Source: Brasenia schreberi (taxonomy: Eukaryota; Streptophyta; Magnoliopsida; Nymphaeales; Cabombaceae). Taken from it: 64,000 bases of DNA. The position numbers and the translations under genes were made by a program. Below the pieces are notes generated by a model. The model made no database searches. It was not told the DNA's origin and saw nothing but the letters and a program-made list of their open reading frames with translations. Positions 23,950 to 37,289 of this stretch are shown here, in pieces. The stretch covers positions 11,711,501 to 11,775,500 of the forward strand of contig JAYKKT010000080.1 of assembly GCA_036023115.1 (NCBI GenBank), written 5' to 3'. Each line of letters begins with the position of its first letter. Positions within the stretch are counted from its first letter, which is position 1.

Positions 23950-25020
23950 GGTCCCAATGAGCATGCTAAAAAGGTGTTATGCACCATAATGAAATACCTC
24001 AAATGACATAAAGATCCCATTGTTTTGAGTTGCTTGGTTGTAGGGTATGCTACAAAGCACTAACCTGCACCCTTGAGAGGGAATATAGAATCTGTTGCAA
24101 CTTTTCAAGGCTCCTCTTGACCTTCCTTAAGTTTATGCTGGCCTTTGAGTCAAAACTCTAGAACTTCCCAAGTTTGGATTACCTCAAGAAGAAAATCAAG
24201 TTGACCTCAAATAGTTTAACATGATCATGGTATTTTAGTTATAGTTTCAATCTATGTGATGCAAGATGATATTCAAAATAAAGATGACTTAAATAAACAA
24301 ACTACTGTGTGGTATTTAGAAAGGCCACAACACTATGGTTGTGAATAGACCACATTGAACCATGTAGCCTGCTTGCATGTAGCTTATGTTTCTTTATAAA
24401 AAGAAAGTTTATCTAGTTATGAATTTACCTTGAAATACAATGTAATTAAATAAATTCACCTTAGATTGTGTAGGAATTAAATCGGCCCACCTTAGTTTTT
24501 ATAAGGTATTAAATGAACTCATCTTGAATTCTAAGAAAATTGAATGAAATCTTTATTAGGTTTCATGCATGGCCAAAAGTAGATACTCTACAAATAGAGG
24601 CATGGGGCTAGGGTAAAACGAGTTGTACCTTTTGTCCTTTGGTTTCCCACCAACTTATTCATTTTTCTTCTATTTGACAAAATTCAATGTAATTCTTAGC
24701 TACACAACTAAAAATTGTAGAAGCCAATAATACTAATATACCATTTTGTCTAGAACTTGACCGAGCTAGTGAAGGGCGAGTTAAAGAGTCTTTATTGTAT
24801 CTTGTAGAAATTCATGAACACCGTTTGCACTTATTCTTTTGATAACGAAGGAAACGGATAAACCTAAAAGTTAGTGCATCCCACACCTTGAAAATATATG
24901 CATATCACCAATTTTTCTTGCTAAAGCTCGAGCAAAGTGCAATATCAACAAAAGAAGAAACAAAGAGCTGGCCGATTCCAATCTTCAAAAGGCCTCCGTC
25001 ACCAACATTCTTTAGGCTTA
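23950..25020. repeat. Dispersed repeat, copy 2 (segments P and R)
   Basis: Segment P (23950-24270, containing ACCATAATGAAATACCTC) matches 17955-18380. It runs into segment R (about 24283-25020), which matches 31630-32410 over hundreds of bases (shared words include TTAAATGAACTCATCTTGA, TTTCATGCATG and TTTTTATTGTATC-like text). R contains CTACAAATAGAGGCATGG, the counterpart of a TATA-like CTATAAATAGAAGCATGG in copy 3, so R may be an LTR promoter region. No coding remnant is visible. Confidence 0.6.
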
Positions 25021-25029
25021 TTGAGGCTC

Positions 25030-25554
25030 TACCTAAATGGAGAGAGAAGACCTACTTTGAGAAAAGGAATTGGTTGTATATGGAGTTCTTCCTCCATAAG
25101 CATAACAAGGGTCTCCATCTCTATGTAACTAGAACCACCTACAAATCAATAGAAATACCAAGTTTTCTAACATATTTATTTTTCTTCTTTCTAGTTTCTA
25201 GCGTTTCTCGGTGATTTCAATGATCCTTAAAGGCCCAACAAAAGGGAAATAACTTCATCCTTGAAGGCGGTCAAGTACTCACGTGAATTGGTGAGATTTG
25301 CATGTTTCTAGCATTTTAAAGTCATATTTTCTTCTTCTATTTTGTTTGATTTTCTAGGAACATCATTGTCTTTAGCAGCATGTGTAGCCATGATAAGTCG
25401 ACTAGCAATGGCCTTCTAGTTTCCATTTCATGGCAATGAGAGATGCTTTTTGTAAGTGGTGTCTCCACCTTTTCCTCTTACACACATTATTAAGATAAAA
25501 AGAAATACTAAAATAAAAAAATAAATTATGGCAGCAAATTGTTGTCACCTATGC

Positions 25555-25612
<58 letters not shown>

Positions 25613-26880
25613 ACAGCTCCTCCCTAAAGATACATGGCTATTTGTAGTTCATATTTTCTAAAATGATACAATAGAAAAAGAATGCAATTAAATGAAGGTA
25701 AATGATGAGAGAGAAAGCATTATCGGGTTCTTATTTCACATCTCTTGTTCCTATTATTATTAAAAGAAAATCAAACTTACAATTATTTTGAAAAATTAAT
25801 GTTGCGGTCTATTTGCTTTTAAAGTCAATGTTTTCATTATCAACATTATGGTCCTTTCCTTATTATGATATTGAAAACTACCTACCTATTACTTTTATAT
25901 GACATAAGCATGTATAGTTACTTAGGTTATTTAGATTTTACCCGGACTTGATCCGATTGTATCGGATTTGGGATAGCTCTTTGAAGTTGGGATCCATATG
26001 GGTTACTTAGGTTTGATGTGGTTGACCCATATGGGTTGAGATATTCTTTTATTGGATCAGATTATGTTGATCCAAATAAACAAAGTTAGATATGAATATC
26101 ATATAAGTTTTAGAGATAATACAAATCATTTAACTTGAATATGTGTTTGTAGTACTTCTACTTGCCATGGTGAACTTATTTAAATACATGTATGTATGTG
26201 AAAGATTATGATATATTTGTGTACATGTATGCTTATAACATATCCACGTGACCATTTCTTATGGTAAAAATGTTTCATGATATTTATTAATCCATACTTT
26301 ATTTAAAGGAAACAATATTTCATGTTTCAAGTTAGATAAGGGAAGAAAACACTATATATAATTATTTGAGTCCACATAGATGATATACTATAAAGCGTTT
26401 TATACACCAATGATGTTGAAGGAAAGAAAAAAGTGTCAAGTAAATGGTAAATATATTATTTAGGTATATCATAGGGCTCTTTGATGAAGTAATATTAATT
26501 GCTTGTTTTCTTAACAAAAGATAAGAGAAAATCCCCAAGAATATGAACTCTAAAAGACTGTAAGGTTCAAGTGTGAAACTGGGCAAAATAAAATGAAATG
26601 TATTGTCTTAGGATATGTCAACATATGGATTTATAATGAATGAATCAAATGAAACATGTGTTAAGAATTGTAACTTTATAAGAAGATGATCTACTTTAAT
26701 TCTAATACCTAAAGAGCATATTCATTAAAATGAATATGATTACGTGTTTGTTGTAATTTGTATTGATAAATTAAAAGAGTTCATATACTAGATGAAGCTA
26801 TGGTTATACAAAGGTTATAACCTTTTGTAGATATGAAAATTTCACTCCAAGCCTATGTAGAGACTTGAAATAAACTCTTC
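25030..26880. other. Intergenic, AT-rich, no gene recognised
   Basis: No domain-bearing frame. It contains the (GA)n run at 25559-25608. The remaining sequence is AT-rich with no repeat partner found in this window. Confidence 0.45.
25559..25608. repeat. (GA)n microsatellite
   Basis: An uninterrupted run of 25 GA units. Confidence 0.97.
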
Positions 26881-26899
26881 AAACCTACTTTGTTTATGC

Positions 26900-29790
26900 G
26901 CAAGCGTGCTGCTAGTTTCCAAAAACTAGCAAAGTTTATAAATCTGACTTGTTTTGCGATTGTGGCTAAGAGAGATCGTTTCGCTTTAGGCATTCTTAAA
27001 CCGATGCTTAAGGATCAGCCTAAGTACTTTGAGGATTTGTAGGTGAGATTTTAAATTCACTTCAAAAGAAACACGAGAAAATGTGAACCAACTCATGCAC
27101 TAAGTGTTTTGGAAGACAAGTTTTCATCAAGTTCTGAAAAACAGAAACCGGTTCTGTTCAGACTTTGATTTTTTATTTTATTTCAGTATCTTCCAAGCTT
27201 CCAAAAATCTTGAAAATTTTACAGGAGTCAAGCACAGACGTGAGGCTTCTGAAACCATTTTTGTTTTACTTTTGGGTACTATGATTATTCAGAATTAAAT
27301 CAGAGAATTGTCTCTTCTTAGACACTCGAAACTGTTCTATTATAGAAATACAAAGACCTAAAGAAAGGTCAGTATCTCGGTACACAGACCTCTAATTTTC
27401 ATGTACTTAGTCTTGTTGGAAAGCTATGGATGTTAGCTTTCCAATGAACCAAGTTTAGACAACTACAAATAGAGTTACGGGATAATTACCTAGGCTATAT
27501 TGTAGGAAAACAGTTTTGATAGAAACGTTTCTGGGTTTTCCCCGATCTTACACACATTTTATTACGTAGTTGTATGGCCCTAAAATTCTTGAAAATTTTA
27601 TAAGAGGTGGGATAGTGTGTAGATGAAGAAATGAAAAATAAAGCAATCAACATATGTGGGAATGCTGAAATCAGTTTTTCTAGTTTTTACAATATACGTG
27701 ATGCAAACTCACCCGAATTTAAATTGACCAACACATCAACCCCAAAATAAATTCCTGAAGGAAAATGAATGGAAATATATAGATTAGCTTAATCATAGAG
27801 GGGGTTAGGAGTTATAGGATTTTTTATAACATATAGAGAGGTAGAATCAAGAATACAAAAAATTTGAGTGCGTAAGGAATGAAAATTGCAGCACATTTAC
27901 TTCTTATTACATCATGGGAGGAGACAAAGCTCTGTTAGTACAACCCCTTTTGAATTGAATGTTAAGAAGAGAATAGAAAAGAATAATGGCTGATAAACAC
28001 TTACTTGATGGCCTCCAAGAAACGACTTACAAAGGAATCCCTCGATCCTCACCTTCCCCTCTCTTCTTTCTTTCTTTTCTCACTTTCACTCTCTAGTTTT
28101 GCAGCACTTTCCTACTTTTTCTACACTCCCTCTCTCTCTCCACTCCAGCCTAACTAAACCTCATGAAATGCTCCAACCAAGGATGCCCTCCCAATGCTCA
28201 CCAATGCTGGAAATCACCCCCCTTGGCCTCTATTTATAGGCCAAGAGGGGCCTTCTCTAGATGGTTCTTTGGGGCGGGTGCTCCATGGCCCAAAACCCAG
28301 CCCCAAAGCTTGGTCTTCACGTGGCCTTGTGGTCCCATTTGGTCAAGGCTGGACCAACCAATGCAGCCCCAAGTGGGCTGGTTAGGTCTTGGCTCAAGCC
28401 ACCTTGGAGCTTGATCTCATTGTCTAGTCATGGGATGGTTGTGTTTAATGAAAAAAATGAGTTAACTGAGATGGGTTTGGTCAATGCTAGGTAAAGGGGA
28501 TTTCAATTGTGGTTTAGCCAAAGAATATAAGGTGGATATGGCTAAGGTGAGTCCAATTCGGTCTAGTTAATGTCACTTGGTTAGAGCTAGACCACGAGTC
28601 ATGGTTAGCCTAGGTGAATCAAGTCTAGGCTTTGATCAAATTCAACTAGGTTAGGTTGGTGAGGCCACCCACTTGGATTGGTCTTTTGATGGAGTTGTGC
28701 CTTGACTCGATTGTGGTCCACTTCCTTGATTCATGACTTGTTCACGAGCTTGGCCCTGGCTTGATACGTGCTTGGCTCAACCGTCACCTTGATCTTCGCT
28801 CCCATCTTGATTTGTTTTTATCTTCTGGGCTTCATCCCTTCAACTTTCTCCATTGGTCCGGCTAGGTGCCCTTCATTATGGGTCTTTGGCTAGGTTTGGC
28901 CTTGAATCATCGGCTTTGCTTTTGTCAATGTCTTTATCTCATGCTTTACTCTCTCTTGGATTTGATTCACAACTTTATCCCTGAATCGAACTTGAATCAT
29001 GTGCTTGATTTCAGATTAATGGTTTCAAATATTTCTTTTGATTATTTAAAACCATTTTATTATATTTGAAAATATTGAGTTTTGTCAAAATCTTCAAATA
29101 TTGTTCTTTTTTAGAACAACTGAGTTCCATTCCCAGTGTTCGTTTGTATGAGCGACCTGCTTTCGCCCCGTGAGTTAGTCTATAACCACCTTGACCATTT
29201 AATCTTTTTCATGAGTGTAGGGTGTCGAACCACTTTAACCACTTTGATGGGTGTAGGGTATCAAACCACTTTAACCACTTCAACGGGTATAGGGTATCGA
29301 GCCACTTTAACCACTTTAATGGGTGTAGGGCATCAAAACACTTTAACCCTAGGTATCAAGCCTCGGAATGAGACTATTCTAAACCGAACGAATTTTTGAG
29401 GTCTGGTTTGGATTTGATTTGATTCAAAAGATTTTGATAAACTTGATATTTAGCAAACATGCCAATGTTTCATTTTCAATTATTTCTTTGAAGAAAATTA
29501 TTTGAAACCATCCTTTCTTTGGATGAAACCTTTGAAAAGGCAGAATGCTGCCAATTCGGGCTTGGGGGCAAAGTAGTCATTTTCTTAGCTCTTTGTCAAA
29601 ATTTGATTTTTCTGAGAGAAGTGTAATGTACCTATATTTTAAAGTTGTCACAAAATTTTGGTGCGAAAAGGAGTTCGTTTAAGGTGTCTTTATTTGAAAA
29701 CCCTTAAAAGACCCAAAACCACGCTTTTTCCTTAAAAAGGCAAAATTTCTAAACATCAAATTATTTTGAGAAAATTTTTGGGTGTTTACA
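26900..29790 (-). mobile_element. Gypsy-type LTR (solo or truncated), minus orientation
   Basis: Read on the minus strand, the sequence starts at 29790 with TGTAAACACCCAAAAATTTT, a start typical of plant Ty3/gypsy LTRs. A long U3 follows, then TATAAATAGAGGCC (near 28225), then a purine-rich transcribed leader (28200-28020). Around 27500-27400 there is GGAAAGCTAACATCC...GCTTTCC text of the kind found in long U5 regions. No gag or pol is attached in this window. The lower-coordinate end is not fixed: 26900 is a guess and an end at 27951 is possible. Confidence 0.45.
29179..29352. repeat. 36-bp minisatellite inside the LTR-like region
   Basis: Units starting at 29215, 29251, 29287 and 29323 (the last partial) share GTGTAGGGTATCAAACCACT followed by TTAACCACTT..ATGG. 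A degenerate copy precedes them. Each unit is 36 bp, so the frame stays open through it and gives a repetitive but meaningless translation. Confidence 0.9.
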
Positions 29791-29799
29791 CCTTTGAAC

Positions 29800-31625
29800 C
29801 ATAATAATCTTATATTCCTAATTAAAGGAATATATGACTCAATAGTAAATTATTTACTGTATTGATATAACATTGTTTATGATCCTGATATTGATTAAGG
29901 GGCTTTGAGGTCTCTTATTTGAGCTTCCTTGGAAAGGTATTAAATGGACTCAATAATTAAAAGTTATGTTTTTAATTTAGTGTTCTTCTCTTTTGGCTAA
30001 TAGTTTCAATATGTAGATGGATTACATTGATTTATATGCATCATTACCATTACAGTTGATAAGTTTAAGGCAAAACTAACTACAAAACGTTGTATTAATA
30101 AAGAAAAATTTGATTGCTTTAAGACATATATACCAATAGCTATAATTGTTATAATAATAACACTATGAGTACTTGTATTTATAAACTTATTATTTATCAA
30201 ATAAATGTTTAAACGATACTAGAAAATTATAAATTAGACAAGGAAATGTATATAGAATGATCCGTTCTTTGATGAAAACCAAAGTTTCTAAAATAACCAA
30301 GTCTTTATATGCTTTAAAGCAGTCCTTAAGCAATGATATAATGTAGTATATGATGATGATAATTGTATGCATAGAAAATTTCATAATGAGCTTAATTGCA
30401 TGTTCTTTCATGATATGTTGACATTTGATACTTGATTTATATGAAAAAACAACATATGTTCTCTTTATTGAGAATGATTGAGTTGACTACTACAATGCTT
30501 GTTTCTTTGATTGTTACCAATACCAAATAAAAAGGACTTAATTGCACAACTTAAATGTCCTTAGATATTACATGTTTGATGCATAATGTTTACCAACAAT
30601 CTTTCTATGAGTTGCTAGTAGATTGAGTGAGAATATCCAAGCAAACCAAATATAATAATCGTCATGATAACATTCAAAATAAATAGTTAACTATAATTTT
30701 GATGATGTTTCAATCCTAAAAGGACATTTATGTGCCTAGTTATAAGCTAGTCTAAAGACCATGCAAAAGTGGTTAGGTCTTGGCTTATGGTAGGTATAGT
30801 TTATTGAAAATAAAGAAATTAATAAACATTATATAATACACCATGGTTGCAGTCTTAATTGCATGTTTAAACAAGTAATTGGAAAACTTGCTTCTCGAAA
30901 TATGATATCGCAACCAATATTGATGAACATTATAAAAGCTTGATATATTAGTTTAGAAGATATGATATATAACAAAGTAATCTTTGTTACCTTATAAACT
31001 TGTGATAAAAGGTTTGACAACGGATTTTTGGATAGCTTAAGCCCATAATAAAATCATCATGAATGAAAACTTAACTTATACTTGAATAACTTTAAGTCTT
31101 GAGTTCCTCGAGTCAAAGTACACTATTAGTATGATTGCAAGTACTTACTAGTATTTTGTCTCATAAAAGTGATTAGACCAACCTGAGCTTTGCTCTTAAT
31201 AGACATAGGAGATATATGCTAAGGTGCTCATGTGGAATACCCTTATGATAGAATCCACATGTGTGAGTGTGAAGTAGGTCCTCTTCTTTGAGTCTTCTAG
31301 ACTCTTAAAGCACTCATAAAAGTGATACAAAGATGTAGGACTGCTTAAAATGAGCTGACTATATTACAAACATGACTAGTATTACGATCTTATATGTAAC
31401 ATGTGTACACATGTTCATATAGATTAGATGGTTTAAAACTTCTCTATTATTCTAACTCAGATAAGTGAAACCTAACCCTAGATCCTGCCTTTGATAATCA
31501 TTTATTCTTGAGCTTCATCGTGTACTACTTACATTAAAACCCAACATCGTGGAGTAATAGTGAAAGGAATAGATAAAGATTCAAATCTGTGAGATACCTT
31601 ACAAATATAAGATCTAGAATATGGT
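29800..31625. other. Intergenic, AT-rich, no gene recognised
   Basis: Very AT-rich sequence; small frames (for example 30190-30411) are low-complexity. No repeat partner, RNA or promoter could be supported. Confidence 0.45.
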
Positions 31626-31629
31626 GGGG

Positions 31630-33110
31630 GATTATAAGATGATTTAACTAAACCAACTAACATATGGTGTCTGGAAAGGCTAAATCACTATGGTTTAACT
31701 AAACCAACCATCATATAGTCGTATTGAGCCAAGCAGCCCACTTAAGCTTGGACATAATAAGCTATGTAGTTTGCTTATGTCTAGAATATTTTTCTTTTTA
31801 AAAGAGAGGTGTATCTAGTCATAAATTCACATCAAAATATTAGGGAATTAAATAAATTTACTTTAGATTACTTATGAATTAAATAGGACAACTTCAGTTT
31901 TTGTGAGGTATTAAATGAACTCATCTTGAGTTCTATGAAAATTAAATGAAATCTTTATTGGGTTTCATGCATGATAAAAAAGAGATGCTCTATAAATAGA
32001 AGCATGGAGCTAGTGTAAAAAGGGATTGGACTTTCTATCCTTTAAATTCTCACCAACATATTCCTTTTTCATCTATTTGAGAAAACTCATTGAATTCTTA
32101 GTTGCACAACTCAGAATTGTTAAAACTCATTATACTAGTATACAACTGTCTAGTACTTGACTGTGCTAGTTCAAGGCGAGTCAACGGGTTTTTATTGTAT
32201 CATGTAGAAATTCTACAACACTTTTTGTACTCCGTCTTTTGATGTCAAAAGTGATGAATATGCCTCAAATTTAGCAAAACTTATGCCTTGAAGACAAATG
32301 AACATCACCTTTTAGAAGCTCATGCAGAGTGTATCATTAAGGAAAGAAGAAATAGAGAGCTCTCCAATTCCAATCTCCAAATTAAAAGGCCTATGACACC
32401 AACACATATTCTTTATACATTAGAAAATGGATATGTTGAGATATACAATGGGCTAAAAACTGATTGGTTACAAGCTTCTTGATAGTGTCTACATGTTTTG
32501 GTATAACATTTTCTTTCGAGCTTTGATTTATGTAATTCTTGATATATATTGGAAAAAAGACATGAGGACCTTTCCAAAGAATCGCAAACTGACCTATTGT
32601 GACTAGAATAGACTTGTCTATAAAGATATACTTGGCTAATTGAAACCTTGGTCTCTTTGACAGGATCATATTGTTTTCTTTACATCTTTTTCATGTGAAC
32701 TTAAATTCAAGTGATTCTTGATACCATAGGAAGTAGACAAATTGAGCATTTCATACTTTAAGAATAAAAAATCTATTAAAAATAGATTTATTTCTTTTGA
32801 TGATTTTGGAATTTGAGGTAGATTTTTGGCACATTGGTGGTTGTGGGCTTGACTATGTGACTAAATTCTAGAAGACGAAATTGAGGGACACAATCGAGAA
32901 TGAAAAGGGAAATCTTTATTGAACTAGTTAGAGAGTTACAATTAAGGATTACAAATTAGAAGGAAAAGGAACAAAATTAGTAAAATTGATGATGTTGTGT
33001 CATGATCATCCCTCAAGGTAAGCAGCCACCTCCTTTTATAGTTGAGGGTAGGTTGATTTCATATTCTTTTTCACTTCTCTAGATGCTTTCTCTATTTCTC
33101 TAATGACTTG
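31630..33110. repeat. Dispersed repeat, copy 3 (segments R and Q)
   Basis: Segment R (31630-32410) matches 24283-25020 and carries CTATAAATAGAAGCATGG near 31990. After about 290 bp of unmatched sequence, segment Q (32700-33110) matches 18350-18720 (shared GACTATGTGACTAAA-type, AAATCTTTATTGAA and TCAAGGTAAGCA text). Together with copies 1 and 2 this implies an ancestral order P-R-Q. Confidence 0.6.
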
Positions 33111-36100
33111 TATACGTAATTTTAGAAGACAGTTCTTAACGTAGTAGTTCCTTAGGTCCCATACAAATTTTGGATTTCACGTGTATAATTAGATAGCGAA
33201 ACTAAACTAGAAATAACATTGTTGTCTTCAAATAGTTAGAAAACCTAAATTAGCACCATTGTACAAAAAAAAAGACCTAGCATAGCACGACTTAAACAAA
33301 TAGGGACCAAATATAATCAAATAAGGCATCGACCTATTAATAGAGGAGATGCCCAACATGTGAAGATCATAATCGAGTTTCATGAAAAGTGATCCTAGTT
33401 CAACTTGCCTCTTCATCTCCGTCTTCCTTTGACTCTTGATATGCTTCTTATCTTAACCATATTTCAATCTCCCTAATCTTTTTAGGATGTCCCTCCAAAT
33501 ACTTTTACCCCTCTCTCTCTCCAAGAATCAACATAACTAGCTAGGGATGGTTCCAACCAGGACATGGTTCCCCCCCATCTCAAGGCGATTGCCCCTGTGC
33601 AAGGACATTGAACTCCTATAGGTCATGGATGTGCTTATCAAGGCCGTTGCAGCATTTAGGACACCCAACCTCCTACAGATTGAGGGAAGCAGGGTGAGCA
33701 CAATCCGGCTAATGCAACCAGCCCCTGCCAAAGTTGTATCTTGTATAGCTTTACCATGATTTTAAACTTCAACCATCATCAAGCTTGGACCCGAGAACCA
33801 CACCAGATATCAAGAAGCTTTCATGAGTCTAGAGTGCATTTCTTAGAATTTACAGAAGTCCAAAACCTTTGGCCAACGACCAAGAACTTTACGAAAAGCA
33901 TCAAGAAAGACCAGATTTCAAACAAGATTTTTTCCATGATCCCTCGAAAACCAACTATGGAATTCCTGCTTGAAGTTTCGAGTTGTCATGATAACATCTT
34001 CTTGAAACCAAGAAAAGAAAAATATCTCTTTCCTTAGCATCCACAAGCAGAATCTTGGGCAGTCGTAGCTCGTGTTTAACCAAGAATGCACCAATACTTT
34101 TACATAATATTTTTAAACTAATTTATAATTTATTAGAATACATGTCGCCATAAATATTTGCAAGAGCATAAATGATTCGGCTCACTCACAAGTTGAAAGT
34201 AATCCGTTCGACATCTGGTGTGTGCTTCTGGGGTCGTAAAAATTGTTGATTTTGAATGTAGTGGAGCGATCATTGTTGGGCTTGAATCGCTTTACATGGC
34301 TTCTTTAAGGCGTTTTTTTACAAAAAGAAAAGAAGAGAGCTTGAAGATAGATAGTAGAGATCGAAAAATCATATATTGCATATCTCTAATAACTAGTCTC
34401 TTTTTCTTTTTATTTCTGTAATGATTTGCCTACCTTGATGTCTGTCACAATAAGGAGAAACGGCTCCATGCTGTTATGCTTCTTTCTTTTATTTTATAAA
34501 ATGATAACTGTTATATTTATTTTATAAAAATATTTATTTTTACAAATAAAATGCAATTCATGGAATAAGGAAGGGCCTCTCCTTCCGTATTGCATGACTC
34601 TTACTGAGAAGCCTTATAACCACAAATATTAGGAGTTGTAAAAAATAGCCACATACCGAGCTACATGACGGCAAGATGGCACTTCTGCTTTAGTCAAATT
34701 ATGGAAATAAATAACATAAGCACCATAACATATAATCTTGTTCCGACTACAGTCACGGTCCAGGGTTTAAAGCCTAGACTATTTTATGAGCCTGTAAAAA
34801 TCTTTGACAACTAAAGCCTACGGGTTTAGAAGTGGGCTATAGTACACAGCGCAGCGTAAGATCTAGGGCTATACTCTACTCGCGCTAGAGCATGAAAGAT
34901 GGTTTAAAAAGCAAAGTTAATATTGAATTACCACCAATTGTTTGGAAGCCCACAAGTACCCCGACTAATCTGGTAAGATCCCGGTCAGCCCACAGTAAGA
35001 TTAAAGCTCTCCCAGCACTAGTTTTACACGAAGGAACAAACTTTCTGTCACTCATAATAAGTAATTAATACCATCTACAAGACCATTTTGAAAGTAATTT
35101 TTTATTATTGAATTGAAGGGGCATTTAAAGGAATGCCCATGTCACATTGTAAGAGCTTTTACTTGTAAATAAGCGTAAATAATATGCATGATCATAAATA
35201 GAGCAAAAAGTGTTTTATAAATATTTTGAAAGAGTACCTTATGCCCTTATTCCTTTCCATAGCAGGTAGAATACGAAGAGGGGTCACTCTCCTAAACAAT
35301 ATAGTCTTGCCTAAGGATGCCTAAACTTGTTTTCTTTTTATCGGATCCAATCCACTAACGCTAGAAAATCACCCACCCCCCATAAAAGAACCCGGTAAAG
35401 TTTTATGTAGACTGTCGATGCTCTTCCCTCGACCCTAACCTTAAGTGGAGTTGATGCATTCACTTCCCTTGACCTTAACACTAGTGCTTGTGCTTTAGAA
35501 CCAGACCAGTTCCAATTTTGGTTTGGAACTGTCAATTCTGGTTTTGGTTCCCAAACGAGTCTTAAACCACTTGAAACTGAAAAAATCATTTAAAAATTTG
35601 AAATTTTGAAAAAAAAAATGGATTCCAGTTCCAACCCTGGTTCCATGGAAGCTAGAATCAAAATTGAACCAGGTCGCTTCCCGTTCTGGATCTGGTTTGA
35701 ATTAGTTTCAGCTGGTTCCTAGCTTACTCAGTTCTAGCTAGAATTGCCAGGCAGATTCCAATCCGATCATGTCTACTTGTACTCATTTTAGCTCATCTTC
35801 AAAACATGCGGTTAAACCCATATACTTTGGCCGACCAAATCCCTATAACAAATAACAAAAGTTATAAAGGTTTATACAAGCTTACAATAAGACGAGTAAT
35901 TAATTGCTCATCTTTGTTGGTGAGCTTCATGAGCCGAGCAAAAGCAGCACACACTGTTCTTGAGCAGCCCACACTGGACATTAGAGGGTTGGAAACGATC
36001 CAATCGTGGATCTATAAGAAACTTGGTTAATTTGTTTACCAGCCCTAAAAGGGCAGCCGATTGCTTTTTCGTTTTTTGCAATTGAGAGGTCGAAGCCAGG

Positions 36101-37280
36101 CATGCATACCCCATGAATCAAACTCATAACCTGTAACATCTGTGTCCAGCTTTCTAACTAGGTGAAATACTATTATTTCTTTTTTTGTTACAAGAGTTGA
36201 CTGAAGCCTAACACACCCACACATGCACCTTCTTGAAGTTCAACTCCCCACCAACAACAATGACACTAAATTGTTCTGCTATTGAGCTACCATGAAGCAA
36301 ATTGCTTTACAAAAAGAAAAGTATATATAGTATTACTACCTTTACATAATCAAATGCTACTGCATTATAATAATATCATGATTTTAAAATATATATCAAC
36401 TAAATTAGAAATAGGCATCGACTCGGTTGGTATAATCGCTGTTTTGGTGTGGTGAAAGGAATTCCGAAATCGAATAAGATTCTCAAGCATTGGTTAATCT
36501 CCGCCGTCCGACCCTCGTTGGCACCTCCCTTGAATTTACCAGCACATCTGCCCTTTTGTGGATTATTCTCAAAGAGCTTGACCCTTGCATTCTCCCTTTA
36601 TATGATGGAACCATTCAGGTTGAAATGGTACTTCGGGTATGGGTTCCGCATTGATTTAAACGAAGAACAGTCGAAAAAAAAGGTGCACAAAACACACCCT
36701 TTTCTTTTTCATTTTTGATTAGGAGGAATTTATGCCTCAGGCCAGTTTAGAAACTAAGTGGAGCCGCTTTCATTCACAAATGAAAAATACAAAACTTATC
36801 TATAGTAATGGAAACTCAAAGCTTGTATTCTTGGAACTTTATTTGCCAGGTAATGGAGTTCAATCGACAACCAATGTCAAATATTGTAAGATCTTATATG
36901 TAGCTGCGACCTTTTCGGCAATAATGCATCATCTCTTGTCAAAACTTCCATGTTACGTCCATTGCGACGAGAATAATACAATATATCTAACCTAGTGTTG
37001 ATAAAAGATTGGTTAAACAAGACTAGATATGTGTGACCTCTTAAGAAGTTTATTGAACTTATCATGGGAAAAAGACTTGGTTAAGACAACGCTGCTTTTG
37101 CGAGTGCATTTGATGGCACTTTAAGCGCATGGGTTATTTGGTTCTAACTTGGAAGAAAGTATAATTGTAAAAAAAAGAAATAAAATGATGTCTTCTTTTG
37201 TCAATGTAGGAACTTATTTGAAAACAGTCAAAAAAGAGGATTCAAAAGGAAACTCTATTTCCCAAAAGCGATCCAAGAAA
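33110..37280. other. Intergenic, no gene recognised
   Basis: Contains a more GC-balanced island at 33540-33740 with an open minus frame (no known domain), a stretch rich in GGTTCC/GGAACC-like words at 35500-35760, and the SINE-like piece at 36105-36166. From about 37200 the sequence becomes the SYS1 promoter and leader. Confidence 0.45.
36105..36166 (-). mobile_element. SINE-like fragment, second copy
   Basis: The minus strand reads TCACCTAGTTAG..., then ACAGGTTATGAGTTTGATTC (B-box-like), then ATGGGG, paralleling 15736-15800. Ends cannot be fixed. Confidence 0.45.
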
Positions 37281-37289
37281 CGCCTTTCT

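Noticed and set aside
28163..28494. Overlapping Pro/Trp-rich open frames
   Set aside because: They lie in GC-richer sequence next to the LTR TATA box, with no domain, and overlap in all three frames.
29179..29352. CRISPR-like array
   Set aside because: Units are contiguous with no unique spacers, and this is plant nuclear DNA.
29136..29399. Repetitive 87-codon frame
   Set aside because: Produced by the 36-bp minisatellite, whose period is a multiple of three.
27946..29795. Definite solo LTR with CCTTT duplication
   Set aside because: A 5-bp match next to TG is not rare by chance, and typical U5-like text continues below 27951, so the end is left open.
33537..33731. 64-codon minus-strand frame in a GC-balanced island
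   Set aside because: No known motif, promoter or splice context.
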